Source: Anarhynchus alexandrinus
Taxonomy: Eukaryota; Chordata; Aves; Charadriiformes; Charadriidae
Direction: 5' to 3'
DNA length: 64,000 bases
Assembly: GCA_008711295.1 (NCBI GenBank)
Contig: VUYV01000214.1
Coordinates: forward strand, 1,479,376 to 1,543,375
In this document: one piece after another, positions 35,901-48,856 of the stretch
How positions within the stretch are numbered: the stretch's first letter is position 1
Layout: each line of letters begins with the position of its first letter
Made by a program: the position numbers and the translations under genes
The notes under the pieces: generated by a model
Seen by the model: only the letters and a program-made list of their open reading frames with translations
The model's database searches: none
What the model was told of the DNA's origin: nothing

Positions 35901-38900
35901 GACAACACTTTGTTCTCAAACCTGCCAAGCTTCACCTGTTTTTTCCCAAGCTGTGAAGTGCCTGTTGTAGCACGCAGAGTTACCGAGTTGAAGCAATAAG
36001 ACAGACTGAGGCTGAGCCAATATAACAGCTCACTGCTACTGACGGGGACAAGTCCTGCTCCAGCTGCACACCTCTTTCTTCTGCTGATTATCGCGTGATC
36101 TTGTTCTGAACCAATTCAGATAGTTGTATCAGCCCAAGAGCAGTCTGACAAAACCTATGAAGTGTTTCGGCCAGGTCAGTGCAGTGAATTGGATTAATGA
36201 GCCTGAGGATGGGAGGGGCAACTGTTGGGTGAGAACCAGGCCATGATCAGAAGGGGAAAAAAAAATGAGATAGTACTGCTCCTTTCTATTGTAGTAAAAT
36301 GCCAGTTTGATTCAGCTAAAGCATTTAAACTTGTTGTCAAAGCAATTGTTTTACACCAGTGTTTAACTTTAGTCTTATTGTTTCTGCTTCAGATTTGAGG
36401 AAGTTCTGTGTCCCAACCATCATCTGTTTCCTTCAGCTGCAATATGAATTAATCTTATCCAAAACTAATCCATCAGCTCCCTTTGCATTTGCATTGATGT
36501 TAACACCTCTATGAGCCCAAAGTGATAGATCTAGGATTTTGAACTAGAGCTGTGACACATGCCATTCTTAAAGGAAAAAAAGTTTTGGTAGAGCTTTAGC
36601 GTAACTCTAGCAGATGACTGAGAAGGAGCAGGACCATGACTATACGCAAAAACAGTAAGAACAATGTGTTAACAAAGCCAAGCATAAAAATTTGCTGTCC
36701 TTCCATCTTACAAGCCAATTAGATTGTACTAGTAGAGCATGTCATGGAGCAGCAAGGCCTGGCTGCTCCCTTAGGGAACACAAACTGGGATCCACTGGTG
36801 ACTCGCGTGTGAGTAGTGCCCCTCACCAAGAGGGTGCAGACCCTCAGGGTCCACACAGAGGGCAGAGCTGGGAGAAAAAGATGGGTCCATTGAGAGCCAT
36901 AGTCAAGGCAAGAGCCAGGTCCACATCCCAAAGGAAACAGGGCCAGAGACAGGACTGGGAACAAGGCTACTATGTGGGTCCGAGGTTCATCCAGGAGATA
37001 GGACCAGAGACAAATGCACCTACAGCATAGCTTTGGCAGGGTCTGGGCTGAAATAGGGCAGGGGTGAGGGGAGGCCTAGATGAGGCTGGTCAGGGCCACT
37101 AAGGCCTCTTAGTGTCCTCAAGGCCCTGAAACAGTGATGGCCTTCATAAAATGGTGCTGATTAGGGCTAGTCAGACAGTTAGGAGGATTTTGCTATGTGC
37201 TAGCATTCTTTTCATTTAATTAATCAGTCTGGAAATGCACATTTGGACACAAAAAAACCTTTTGTCTCCAAACTTGGCAGGTGGACCCTGAACAGTGTGT
37301 ACATATCTTGACAACTTTAACTGGTCTACATCTGAGCTACTGCAAACCACCTCTTCCTCCTTCTCCTCTCTGTCCCCCAGCACGCGCTGCTGTCACCTGC
37401 CCTGCAAAGCGGATTTTGCTCAGGGAACTAATCCAACAAAATATTTTTTTGTTTCTCCCCTCCAGGGTTAGTTTTCAGACAAACCAATGGCCTGACCTGA
37501 CTCAGTGTACAGTTGTGAGGTTCTGGGGGCAAGCAGGCGGGGACATCTGCTGCCCACGCAGGGAGTAAGACTGCCTCCCCTCAGGAACAGCATGGTCAGA
37601 GCTTGACCTAAGCTGATTTTGAAACACCCATCTGAATATGGCTTGTATTTTTAATATCCATTAATACCTATTCAAAGATCCCTTGAAGTTGCAAGACAAA
37701 GGCTACTCTAATGCATTTTGTGACATTCAATGGTCTTTGGGTATGCTCCTGTGTTGTTTTATTTACCGAGCAGCTACGATTCTTTTTTTTGCAAATTGGT
37801 TCCTACTGTGTGACCAGGTCAAAAGCTGTCATCCATTGCAGTAAGAGCTGTTGCAGTTTTAATTCTGATGCTGATATTTCTTTAACCTTGGTGTGTGTTT
37901 ATTGATCATTAATCTAACCAACTGTTGGATTTTTATACAGGAATTACTGTAAATGTAAAAGTAATTCAATGAGGTTAGTGTTCTTGCTAGGAATTTGAAA
38001 GCAGTGGAAGGAGATAGCCAAGGACTGGCCAGGACAAACATCAGTAGATACCAGGAGATACTCATATTTACATGAAATCTATAGCGTTGGAGGTGAGGGG
38101 AACCTACTTCTAATTTTTCACAGGACTGCTCGAGGGTAACGCTAGGTTATTCCTAATGATTTCAAGATTTCAGATTGTGATTACTGCTGAGTTTCTTTTA
38201 AATCAGAACTGGACAGGCTAATCTGAATATACCTCTTACTAATGAGTTCAGGACTGTGACGTTGGGCAAAAGAAATAACCCTAAACACTTTGAGGATCAT
38301 TAACTTTAATGTTTGCCTGGTGACGTAAGAATAGTCCAGGCCGTGTGTCTGGGCTTTACAGTGTATTTTTTTTTAGTACTGTGATGACTTTTATTGGGAA
38401 ACATTAAAAGATTCAAAATTAGGAAGTGCTGCTATAATGCACACTTAAATCTTGTATGGAAAACATCTCAGTTTACTTGCCATCTCAGTTTTTCAATGGC
38501 AAATGTTAAGGGACAGAGCAAAGCCTGCATTAAATGAGCAGTTGCTGACGTTTTTAATGTATTTATGCTTCTTACATGGTGTGTCAGAGTAGTTGCTGGT
38601 TTGTTTATTTTCCCCCCATATAAGATATCAAGGCAATAGGTTTTGCTTCACAGACCCAGGATTATCCCAAATAGTGTTCATGATGCAGTCTGATTTTGTT
38701 CCTGAAGTCAGATATCTACACCTTTTTACATTCATTTTACTTTTTCAATACCCTGTAGAAATTTGGTTTCTCACAGATATATCTGTTTTTAATGTCCCTC
38801 CTTTAAAAATCCTGCATTTTGAGCATAGTCTTCTTTGAAAAGGTTAATTTAACCTCTGCTAATATTATATGACTCTCTTAGTTATTAATGCAGTCAACTC

Positions 38901-41120
38901 AAACACAGTTTAGAGGGTACTGGCCTTGGAAGAACTTTCCAGGAGACCAATATATCAAATCAATTCTGAAGTCCCTTGACCTCAGGATAGAATTACAGGT
39001 TTATAATTTACTCAACACTTACATGACCCAGAGAACAAAGGATTGCCAAGTCAGTCAAAACTAAATTACTCTTGACCTTAAATTAGTCATTTTCATGCTA
39101 TTAAAACTATAGCTAAATCACTGTTGAGATTATTTTGCGCTTATAAATCAGGTTTGTATTTTTCCATATTTATGCTCACAACCTAGAACTATACATATAC
39201 TTTAATGCCTATTTAATTATCTTCTTCAGCTTAATTCATGGAAGTTTGGCTTAATTCATGGAAGTGTATTAACTGCACTTATTTATACATGTATATGTGT
39301 GCCTCCAGAATGTCTGGTTTTCTTGTGAATAAAATGAATGTATGTAATATAGATCAACAAGTTATAGCTGATAAGGTGGAGCAGTAAGAACCCGGTAGGA
39401 TGATGCCAGCTGCCTATTACTGCTTGAGAGATTCTACAGTCCTTACTTAGGTAAAGGGTCAGCTCTATGTTCAGCAGCTGAGGCATGACAGAGCAGTATG
39501 TGTTGCTGACAACATACATTGTTGACAATATTTGTCCCACTTTGCAGACACGCAAAAATAGTGAGGATAAACAATTGAAGAATGTTTCCTCAACACCACT
39601 TTTAATTGCATAATTAGGGTACCATTTTGCAAACATTAATTTTGAACATAGCTTGATATCTGTCTGCAGCCCATGTCATTCAGTGAAATAACTCATGTAC
39701 AGAATTACTTAGATGAGGGTTTACAGAATCAAACCATTCATTAATTCTGATCAGAACCAGCCTATGCAGGTATTTCTCGTCAGTCAGTTGGAAAGTTACC
39801 TAGTTCCTCCTTCTCTAGGCACTTCCATTAAAAAGCTATTTTTGAAGGTGTAGGAGAGGTGTGTAGGTATGTAAACACTTTCAGGGTTTAATGGTTGCCA
39901 GGAACGGAAAACTGCAGTTCCACATTATGACCTGAGATATTTGAAAAACAATATGCAGAGATACTATATTTTTTAAAACTTCCTGTTCATTTTCAGTACT
40001 TCAGTAATGCAAAAAGAGTTTTCGACAGTCTCCATACCCTGTAATAGCTGTGTTCCCAGGATGCCTCATATAGAAACACAAGTTGATGGGAGTTGCTTTG
40101 GACAGAAACAACGTCTTCACTGCAGATTTCTGAAAACTTCCATTTCTGAAAACTTCCGTCATGAATTCCTTCAATCTCTAAGCCAGAAGGAATCATCTCC
40201 ACAAGGTGTTCATAAGCTCAATGTTTGAAAGCATTTTATTTTTTTAGACGATCTTAGGTCTTGACACAACATAGACTAGAGTTGCACTCTGGTCAACCTG
40301 ACTTCAAGAGGATGCTACAGTCTCGATTTAAAGACTGTCACAGATAATTTATCACATAATTTAAATTACTCTAATGGTTAATTTGCATTTGCTTAGTAGA
40401 AACTGGTTTCGGTGATACTCGTTGACTTTGTAAGTCCACCAGAGCTCAGCTGAAAATTGATTTTTTTTTTCCCATTGCAGCTTCTGATCCTAATATTTGG
40501 GAAAAAAAATTGTCTGTTCAGTTTGAATGAAAATGAACATTTTTTCATTTTTTTCAAAAAACTAAAAATGTGTTTTCTGTTGGATTAAATTCTTTATTTA
40601 ACTCAAAAAGAAACCTTTTTCTCCTGCAGACATGCAAAAATAGCAGAGGGTTAGGATTATGAAGCTCCTAGAAAAGATGTCCATCTGTCATTCAATATCA
40701 TGATGGATCCACGTTGTGAGAGGCATAAGTTCAACTCTTTCTTCAGTTTGAAGGCATCTGAGCATGTTGTTCCCCAGAAGCATGCCCCACCACCAGATCA
40801 CAGAATATTCTGAGTTTGGAGGCCAAGACCCAGCATCCCATTCATGCTCTTCCATGGGACGTAAACAGCCTTCTCCCATCGGCCAGTAGATGCCTTAACC
40901 ATGATGCTGGAGAGCTACTTACAGTTCTTTGGCTTGGTGAATATTTAGTTATTCCATGGAAAGTGGGACAAGCCTAGCTGAGAGGGGGATGGCAGAGTTT
41001 CAGGTGCCAGGGCTGTCTTCCTCTTAAGTAAGGAAAAATTAGGAGAAAAAGGAAAGTGGTAGAAATAAGAGATCTAAAGGACATTAAAAAAATCCTAGGT
41101 GGAAGGTTATTTTATGTGCT
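29986..41120. other. Long non-coding stretch, no gene recognised
   Basis: About 11 kb without a recognised gene. (AAAC)n-type tracts lie at 32991-33011 and 33374-33400. A locally GC-rich, purine-rich patch lies at about 36740-37140. Slippage-type duplications occur at 39230-39266 and 40126-40157. The longest open frames (141 codons at 33617-34042, 136 codons on the minus strand at 33586-33996) have no recognisable domain. Confidence 0.5.
40126..40157 (+). repeat. 16-bp perfect tandem duplication
   Basis: Two identical units of atttctgaaaacttcc lie head to tail at 40126-40141 and 40142-40157. This looks like simple replication slippage. Confidence 0.9.
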
Positions 41121-41995
41121 GGTTTGTTAGATAAAAATCATCTCCCAATGACACCAAGCTGTGTGGTGAAGTTGACATGCTGGAGGGAAAGGATGTCATC
41201 CAGAGGGACCTTGACAGGCTGGAGACGTGGGCCCATGCAAACCTCTGAAATTCAACTAGGCCAAGTGCACGTGGGTTGGGGCACAAATACAGGCTGGGTG
41301 GAGAATGGATTGAGAGCAGCCCTGAGGAGAAGGACTTGGGGGTGATGGTTGACGAGAAGCTCAACATGAGCCAGCAATGCACACTCGCAGACCAGAAGAC
41401 CATCTGTATCTTTGGCTGCATCAAAAGCATGGCCAGCAGGTCAAGGGAGGTGATTCTGCCCCTTGTGAGACCCCACCTGGGGTCCTGCATCCAGCTCTGG
41501 AGCCCCCAACATAAGAAGAACACGGACCTGTTGGAGCAAGTCCAGAGAAGGGCCTTAAAGATGATCAGAGGGCTGGAGCACCTCTTCTATGAGGACAGGC
41601 TGAGAGAGTTGGGATTGTTCAGCCTGGAGAAGAGAAGACTCTGGGGACACCTTACAGCAGCTTTCCAGTACTTAAAGGGGACCTACAGAAAAGATGGGGA
41701 AGGACTGTATCAGGAAGTATAGTGATAGGATTAGGGGTAATGGTTTCAAACTGAAAGAGGGTAGATTTAGATTAGATATTAGGAAGAAAATCTTTACTTT
41801 GGGGGTGGTGAGACACTGGAACAGGTTGCCCAGGGAACTTGTGGATGCCCCATCCCTGGAAGTGTTCAAGGCCAGCTTGGATGGGGCTTTGAGCAACCTG
41901 GTCTAGTGGGAGGTGTCCCTGCCCATGGCATGGGGGTGGAACTAGATGATCTTTAGGGTCCTTTCCAACCGAAATCATTTTTTCATACTATGATC
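41121..41995 (+). mobile_element. CR1 LINE 3' part (plus strand)
   Basis: A 5'-truncated plus-strand CR1 of about 0.87 kb, starting close to where the RT FADD motif would lie. That motif is disrupted at 41121-41160. Two frames carry the rest. 41276-41722 holds [37 protein letters not shown] and [29 protein letters not shown]. 41694-41906 holds [19 protein letters not shown] and [14 protein letters not shown]. At least one frameshift and a small internal deletion (in the VILPL-ALVRPHL region) show it is dead. The 3' end is decayed (cattttttcatactatgat), so it is older than the 48530-48856 copy. Confidence 0.94.
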
Positions 41996-44900
41996 TCTCA
42001 CAGTTCTGTGAATATTTTCCCTGCTATATCCCAGTTCCTTACATTCTAAATTTGCAAATAACTGTGTGCTTACCCACGTTACTTTATAAAATTAATGGTG
42101 CATTGAAAATATGCAATTCAAAGTCCTGAGCAGAATATTGCTCATTCTGTCATGAATGGTTTTTAGAGTGAGAATGCATAGGAGCTAATAACAGATGTAG
42201 CATAGACATATCCTAATGTACAAATATGTATGGATGCTGGTTTTGAAGAGCTATTTTCTTATTTTCCATTAAGTTTTGAGAATAGTAAAAATCAATTATT
42301 TACTTTGTCCTTAGCTCTCTGCACAGTCTGTACAAGTTAAGAGGCCTGAGGAGTGTATGGTATTGACGTGTACATGCCCAGTTTTGGTAGCCAGGCATGG
42401 AGCGGACTGTATCGTGCTGTGGATCAAACTGAACATTTCCCCCAATATTCTGGGGAGAAAACCACTCTCTCTGTTTGTAACAGAGAAAGACCTGCTTTAA
42501 AGACTCTGTGCGTGAAACTGTTATCTCTGACCAAAACTTGCCACATAAAAAGACAAGAAAAAAACACCCTGGTATATATGAACTAAGTTATAACATCAGG
42601 TTAAGTTGATTATCACTTCTGACACTATATATTCAGCGAAATTATCAGCTCAGATTCAAGTGGTTCACCAGGTTATTACACGCATGTGATTATTCTACTG
42701 AGAACAAATTTAAAGATGTTTTGGGTAGTATCAAATTACTTTATTTCCCCTATACTTCTCAAAGCATGAGGGTTTAGAATTTGAGAAAGATTGAAGGGAT
42801 GATAATATGAATTTTAAGATGGAGGGGGGGCTTAAAACTTGAGACTAGTGGGGCTTCGTGGTTGGGAAGGCTGCTAATAGGAGAGATGAACTGTTGTTTT
42901 GTTAAATGTGAATGCAGTAGATTGTGTTCAAAAAATGTTCCTGTCTGATTCCTGGTTTGTCAGCCTCTGTTTCATGTCATGTGAAGTTAACTATCTTTGA
43001 TTCATGGAGTGTTGTGTAAACATTTGTTGATTTCTATCTGTTCTGGTTTACACTTCTGCCCTGAGGTTTGCTTTGAGTTTCAGGTTTGGGCAAACTGAAA
43101 TTGTCAAAGTAAATTCACTTTAAATTGCAGTGTTTCAAGTGGTTTTGCTTCAAATCCATGCCAAACCTCAGATTTTGCATCATTTCTTTTTGCATAATTT
43201 CCAAGCAAAAAGATAAATTGTCTCAGGCTCCTTTGGAATGGGGCTGAAGTTTATAGGTTTATGAACTTTTAGAAAACTAAGCCTGTAATTCATTATCAAA
43301 CCAGTTCAATATTGTGAGGACTTGGAGGATGGGAGGATACTGGGAAACGGCTGTGTAACAGAAGGATATTGGAAGAGAAGAAACATGTCCTTATTTCAGC
43401 TTCAAATGGAGAGATGGTCGTGACCTATTTCACATTTTTTAGCACTGAAATTTTGGGCTTGAGTACGTGAATACTTGAGCTGCTGCCTCCTCTCTACAGT
43501 AAGTTGCTTCAGATCCAGAGTAAAGCTAATTGCTAAAAGACACAATAAAGCTAATTTTAGGCAACATCCATGTGTCTGTTCCTTGGATAAAAAAATAAAT
43601 TCCACTTCAGTGGGAGTCTTGATAGCATTGTTCCCAGTTTTTATTTCGTTCCTACAAAGAACTTCCAAGAGGAGTTCTCAAACTGTTGTCAGAGAACAAT
43701 CAGTGAAAATGTGTCAAATAAAATGAAGATCCCTTTGTTTTGGGGATTTTTTTTTTAACATATTTCTGTATCTAGATCTTAAAAACAGCCTTCAGCATTG
43801 CTGACATAATTAATTGCTTGTATTAAGTGTTCTAATTACAGCAATTCAGGTGGTTAGCCACCTAAATGAGTGCATAATTATTTAGAAACACTTTTGATTG
43901 CAGTACTGGCATCCTCAAGGCCCAATTAAAAAAACCCAAACAAAACACACAAAAAAATCAAACCCCAAAAGCTTGAGACTTTGAAGCACTGATAGGAATA
44001 GCTATTATCCTGTTAAATAGATCACCTCGTACTCAATAATATATGGATATCTTTTGCTTCTATCAGATCTTCATTTGCTAATAACTTTCAGTGAACACAG
44101 AGCTGATGATTTTTCAAGTGGAAAAAAATCTTTAAAATGGAGTTTGTCCATGAGAAAACTTGGGAGGGGGGATTAATTTGATTTTATAGCACAAGGCGTT
44201 AAAAAAAATTTATATGATGCAGGCACAGTTCAGATCACTGTGATTGGTGGAAAATTGTCAAAGTTAAGTCTATACCAATATTTGAACTGGATCTGCCCAG
44301 CATGGTCTGCTGTTTCATAAGATTCATAGCTTGGATGTGCCATTCTTTAATAGTATTCTGTAAACCAGTTTACATCTTCTCTAAGGCATGTGGTCTTCAT
44401 TCTGCACCAGGTGATGCAGTGTAGAGTATATGTCTTCAAGTCTGAGTTACTAGGAGAAGAAAGGGCATAAACAAGATAAAATACATTAATTTTACACATA
44501 AATGTGTATTAAAATGGGACAAAATGAAACATATTATCATTTCAGGCTCAAATGCTTTCAGAATGTTTTGTTTCATAATGACTTTTAAAATATTTTTTCC
44601 TGTGAGTTAGGATGGAAACAAAGACAGGAAAATCAGAATTCCCCAGAGCATGAAGACACAGATTTCCTCATTTACTTTGAAAAAAGAATTTTTCCTGTTC
44701 TTTAATAGTAAGTCAGGAGCAATTGGTATATGATCACTTTCCTTCTGTTCATCCACTGGCAGAGGCAAAGGTTTGCCAAGAAAAAAAAAAAAATATGGAA
44801 AGAGATAGCATCTTTTCCTGAAGGTAAAGAAAAAAGGCACAGTCTTTGAACAGAAAGCAGTTTCTCAATGAGCAACTGAAATCTCTTGAAATGAGTAGCT

Positions 44901-47900
44901 CAGCAAAACTTTTGGTTTCAGTGATAGTTTTGTACAAGTGATGCTTGCAACTTTTAGCAAGATTTTTTTTTCTGTAGTAAACTGTTGATAAGCACTGCAT
45001 ATTTTCAGTATTAGGCAAGTGAGGCTTGTAAGATTTTTATGCATGTTCTTACATGAAATACAGGTTTGAAAAACAGTGTCTGTGGTCACACAAAATTCCC
45101 TGTGAGGTTCAGTGAGTATGATCACTGCTGTCTGCAAAATAGTTTACAGGCACTACAATTTTTTAAAAACGAAGATCATGATTTTTGTCTGGTTTTGAAA
45201 TGCCAGTTCCTCTAATGGCAAAGTGATAGTCTTTCTTGGCACATGGGTTTGTAGAAACTGGTGTTGGAGCTCCAAAGTGGACTGTGACTTGGTGATGGGA
45301 GTTCACAAGGCCGTGAGAGAATAAATATGTTTTTGACAAGACCTTTGAAAGGCAAATTTGAAGGTGATCAGATAGTGGGTCAATTTTAGAGCTGGATTTC
45401 AAGAATCTTTTCTGCTGGTATAAACTGGTTGTTGTGTACCAAAACTCAATGCAAGACTCTAGGGGGGGGCAAGTGATTTTGTTTCAAACTGGCTAGTTTC
45501 AGTGATTCACACTGTCATAATCCCATACTCACAAAGATGCGTGTACCAGGCAGTCTGTCCACCATGCCTGTATCCCAGCTGCACGTATCCAGGTGGGCTG
45601 TTCAGGATTTCTTGCAATTGCATGGAGGGCCAATTAATGCTCTATTGAGTCTTCATCGTGTCTGCTGGGATCTCCTCAGGATGGCAACCAGGGGCCAGTG
45701 AACCTTTTTTGCCTTTGGGATCTTTTACTTTTCCATGCTCTCGCACCTCTGTGAATCATTAGGATTTATTCTTTGTCCTCTGTCTCCTTACCAGGGTCTC
45801 TAAAGACTTCAGCCCTGCCCTGTGTTTTCCCACCATCACCTCTTAGCAGCTGAAGTCCTTTTTTCAGTCTAAGCAGAGGCAGTTCCTGACTGTACACTAT
45901 CCTTTGTTTTCCTGAATTGGATATCCTAAAAAGTTGCACATAAAAGTGCTGTGATGTTGATGGTCTCGGTCCCACAAGCACCTGCCATCCTCATAGGGCT
46001 TTTTGTGTTGTTTTTCCCTTTCTGACGCTTCCACATGCAGACCTTCCCATTCATTCCCCACTCCTGCCAGTCTAAGCATTTCCATTATGAATGTCTATAA
46101 TTACTGATAGCATGACTTGAACCACAGGCAGAAAAATGATGATTAAAATGATTTAGGATTTCAGTCTCTCCTTGCAGTTCCCCAGAGAGCAATACTCTCT
46201 CTTTCCTACACCAGAGCCTGGTCTCCCTGCCAGGCCAGAGGCATCTGGCACCGCTGAAGGCCCCTGGGAGAAAGACAGGGCTGGAAAAGGCTAAAATTGC
46301 TGCTACTCCAGTTGGAGAGAGGAGCCTAGAAGCTGAATACTGACAAATTTAAATAAAAAATAAGGCACTTTTTAACAGTTTATAAAGGTCTTTATATCAA
46401 GGCCAGATGCCTTTCTGGAAAGTTACTTTCGTCCTACACAAGGTTCTTGGCTCAGGGCAAGGACAGCTGTGTGAAATGCAATCCCCTGCACTGTTGAGCA
46501 GGTCATGTTCATGATCTAACGGTCCTGTTTGGCTTCAGATGCTGTGGATGTCTTGCATTGCTGAGTATTTGGTGAACAGGGAGCTAATTCCCAAACAGAT
46601 CGCTCAGATGCTCAAAAGAGGAGGAGCAGAGGTTGTGAAGGTGGAGAGGGAAGAATGCTTTGGAAAACAGCCTCTGCTTAGGAGGCAGTGGGGCAGTGGC
46701 ATGGCAGTTTACCTCAAGCCTGCGGATCAGCCTCCCCTTTTTCCTTATCATTGTTAAAGGAAAAACATATTGTTACTACTTTTTTTTTTTTTTCCTGCTG
46801 AGTCATCCTGTAAATAAAATACCTCTTCATTTGGGACTGCTAATTGCCTTAAAATCTTCAGTGGAGTAAGCCTCATGACACCTCCACGACTTGGACAGTT
46901 TTACACTTACTTTACGGACATATAAACTAGAGCAAACCCAGGTAGAAGATCACCCAGAGAGACAGAGGCCAGTTAAATCAATCAATTCAAGAACCTAGGA
47001 GTTGTGTTTCCATAGCCCCTGCTGTAACTACTAAATCACAAGAGCTACTAAGGAAAGATGGTGCCAAAAGCCACTGTTTTTTTTGTTTTTCAAAACCACA
47101 AGAAGCATTTCGCTCAATTCCAAGGGTTTTTTCCCTAGTACTTGGTGCAGATTAATTAATTACTTATTTTTTAAAAGAAATGTAAAGCCTTGAGCAGCCC
47201 AAAAGCCATTGAAGATTTAATTATCAGAACTATTCCCTGACTTGACTGTTACCGAGTTCCTATTCAGGCAAGATAGGAATTAAGATTAATGAACCCAAAC
47301 AAACTGGTATTTCAGAGAATCAGTGTTTGCCAGGCATTATATTCTCATGACAGAATATCATTGAGGCATAAATACAGCACTCAGTCTTTGGTGTGTATTA
47401 AGAACACCCCGTTGTTCCCATAAATGCTGAATATCATGAAGAGGAAAAAGGTCTTAAAGTTCATTAATTTGGGCTGTGACATTTTTTAAAGTGAGCAAAC
47501 CAGAGCCCGTCAAATAAGGCTGTACCATTCTAGTTCCCCCTGCACTGCTGTGAAGGCTATTTGGATTTCAGAAAGGCATCTCCTCTGCTGGGAGGTTGTT
47601 TGGGCTTGGTGATGGCTGTCTCGCCGGTGCCTAGGCATTCAGTTCTGTTGGCATTTTTTAAAAAGTGAATTGATGAAGACCAAGTCTTAAGGAGAGAGAA
47701 GTGAAAAAATACCTTTATCTGCTAGGATCGGTAACTGTTGTAACGTGTGGGGTAAAAACGTGTCATTGTTGACGTTTATCCACATCCCAAGAAGGTGATT
47801 ATGGCTAGAGTCTGTTGTCTAAGCAAATGAGAGTTAGCGTGGAGACAAGAGCATCTGGGACCAGAAGTAGTCATTGTACAGCACTAATACAGGAAGTTAT

Positions 47901-48529
47901 TGTGGTAATTTCTAGAAGCTGTTTGCTCTGGGAAAAAAAAAAAGAAAATCTTTCTGTGTTTGTATTTCCGCACTGAAAAGACATCCCTATGACATCATCT
48001 TGTTTGTTCTGACACTGCAGAAAGAATGGAAGAAATAAAATGGCAGAAAATAGACCAGGCACTTTTATTTTGCTGCCAACAAAACATAGAGGAAAGATGT
48101 AACCAAAATATCCAATGGTTACTTTAGTTCTCAGAGACAGTTCAGCAGATGAATTGTTTCTCAAGGGCAGTTGGGCTCCCAGACACAAGTGCATTCTGTA
48201 GTAAGCTTAATTACTCATTTTAATTATGCATTTTAATTAGCAAGGGACTAACACAGAGCTTTTCTCCCACTTCTCAATAAACCCACTTTGTAATATTACA
48301 GAACAAACTTGTAACTGAAAATTCCCAACTGTCTAGGGTTGAGAAAAACAACTCAAAGTTCAGGGGTTTTCTTCTTCATTAAATCACATTCAGTGAGCAG
48401 GTGATATCTACCTCTGATTATTCTCAGGAGCTTTCTACTTTTTTTTTTTTATTCTGTTTGTGGACAACATCAAGAAAATGCCCTGCAGTGCTTCTTCTCC
48501 CAGTGATGTTTCCTCTGACAATATATTCT
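41996..48529. other. Non-coding DNA, no gene recognised
   Basis: About 6.5 kb of AT-rich sequence. A poly(T) run lies at 46780-46793. A 72-codon plus frame at 46539-46757 follows a ttcag sequence but matches no known protein. No CR1 or exon was recognised. Confidence 0.5.
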
Positions 48530-48856
48530 AAAAAGGGGCCTACAGGAGAGCTGGGGAAGGACTTTTTACAAGGGCATGTAGTGATAGGATGAGGGGGAAT
48601 GGCTTCAAACTGGAAGAGGGCAGGTTTAGATTGAACATTAGGAAGAAGTTTTTCACTTTAAGGGTGGTAAGGCACTGGAACAGGTTGCCCAGAGAGGTTG
48701 TTGAGGCCCCATCCCTGGAGGTGTTCAAGGCCAGGCTGGACGTGGCCTTGGGCAGCCTGGTCTGGTGGGAGGTGTCCCTGCCTTTGGCAGGGGTGTTGGA
48801 ACTCGATGATCTTCAAGGTCCTTTCCAACCTAAACCATTCTATGATTCTATGATAC
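48530..48856 (+). mobile_element. CR1 LINE 3' fragment (plus strand), young-looking
   Basis: A 5'-truncated CR1 with a well-preserved 3' end (ccattctatgattctatgat). The open frame at 48589-48969 begins inside the RT C-terminus ([38 protein letters not shown]) and runs past the element. The VVRHWN variant places it with the 2487-3003 and 41121-41995 copies. Clean ends and few lesions suggest it is among the younger insertions here. Confidence 0.94.

Noticed and set aside
36692..37030. 112-codon ORF in a G/A-rich patch
   Set aside because: Low-complexity composition, no domain, no splice or promoter support.
39230..39266. Two copies of gcttaattcatggaagt
   Set aside because: A single short slippage duplication with no further structure; not worth a separate finding.
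46539..46757. 72-codon frame after a ttcag acceptor-like site
   Set aside because: No donor in a sensible place and no known protein match.
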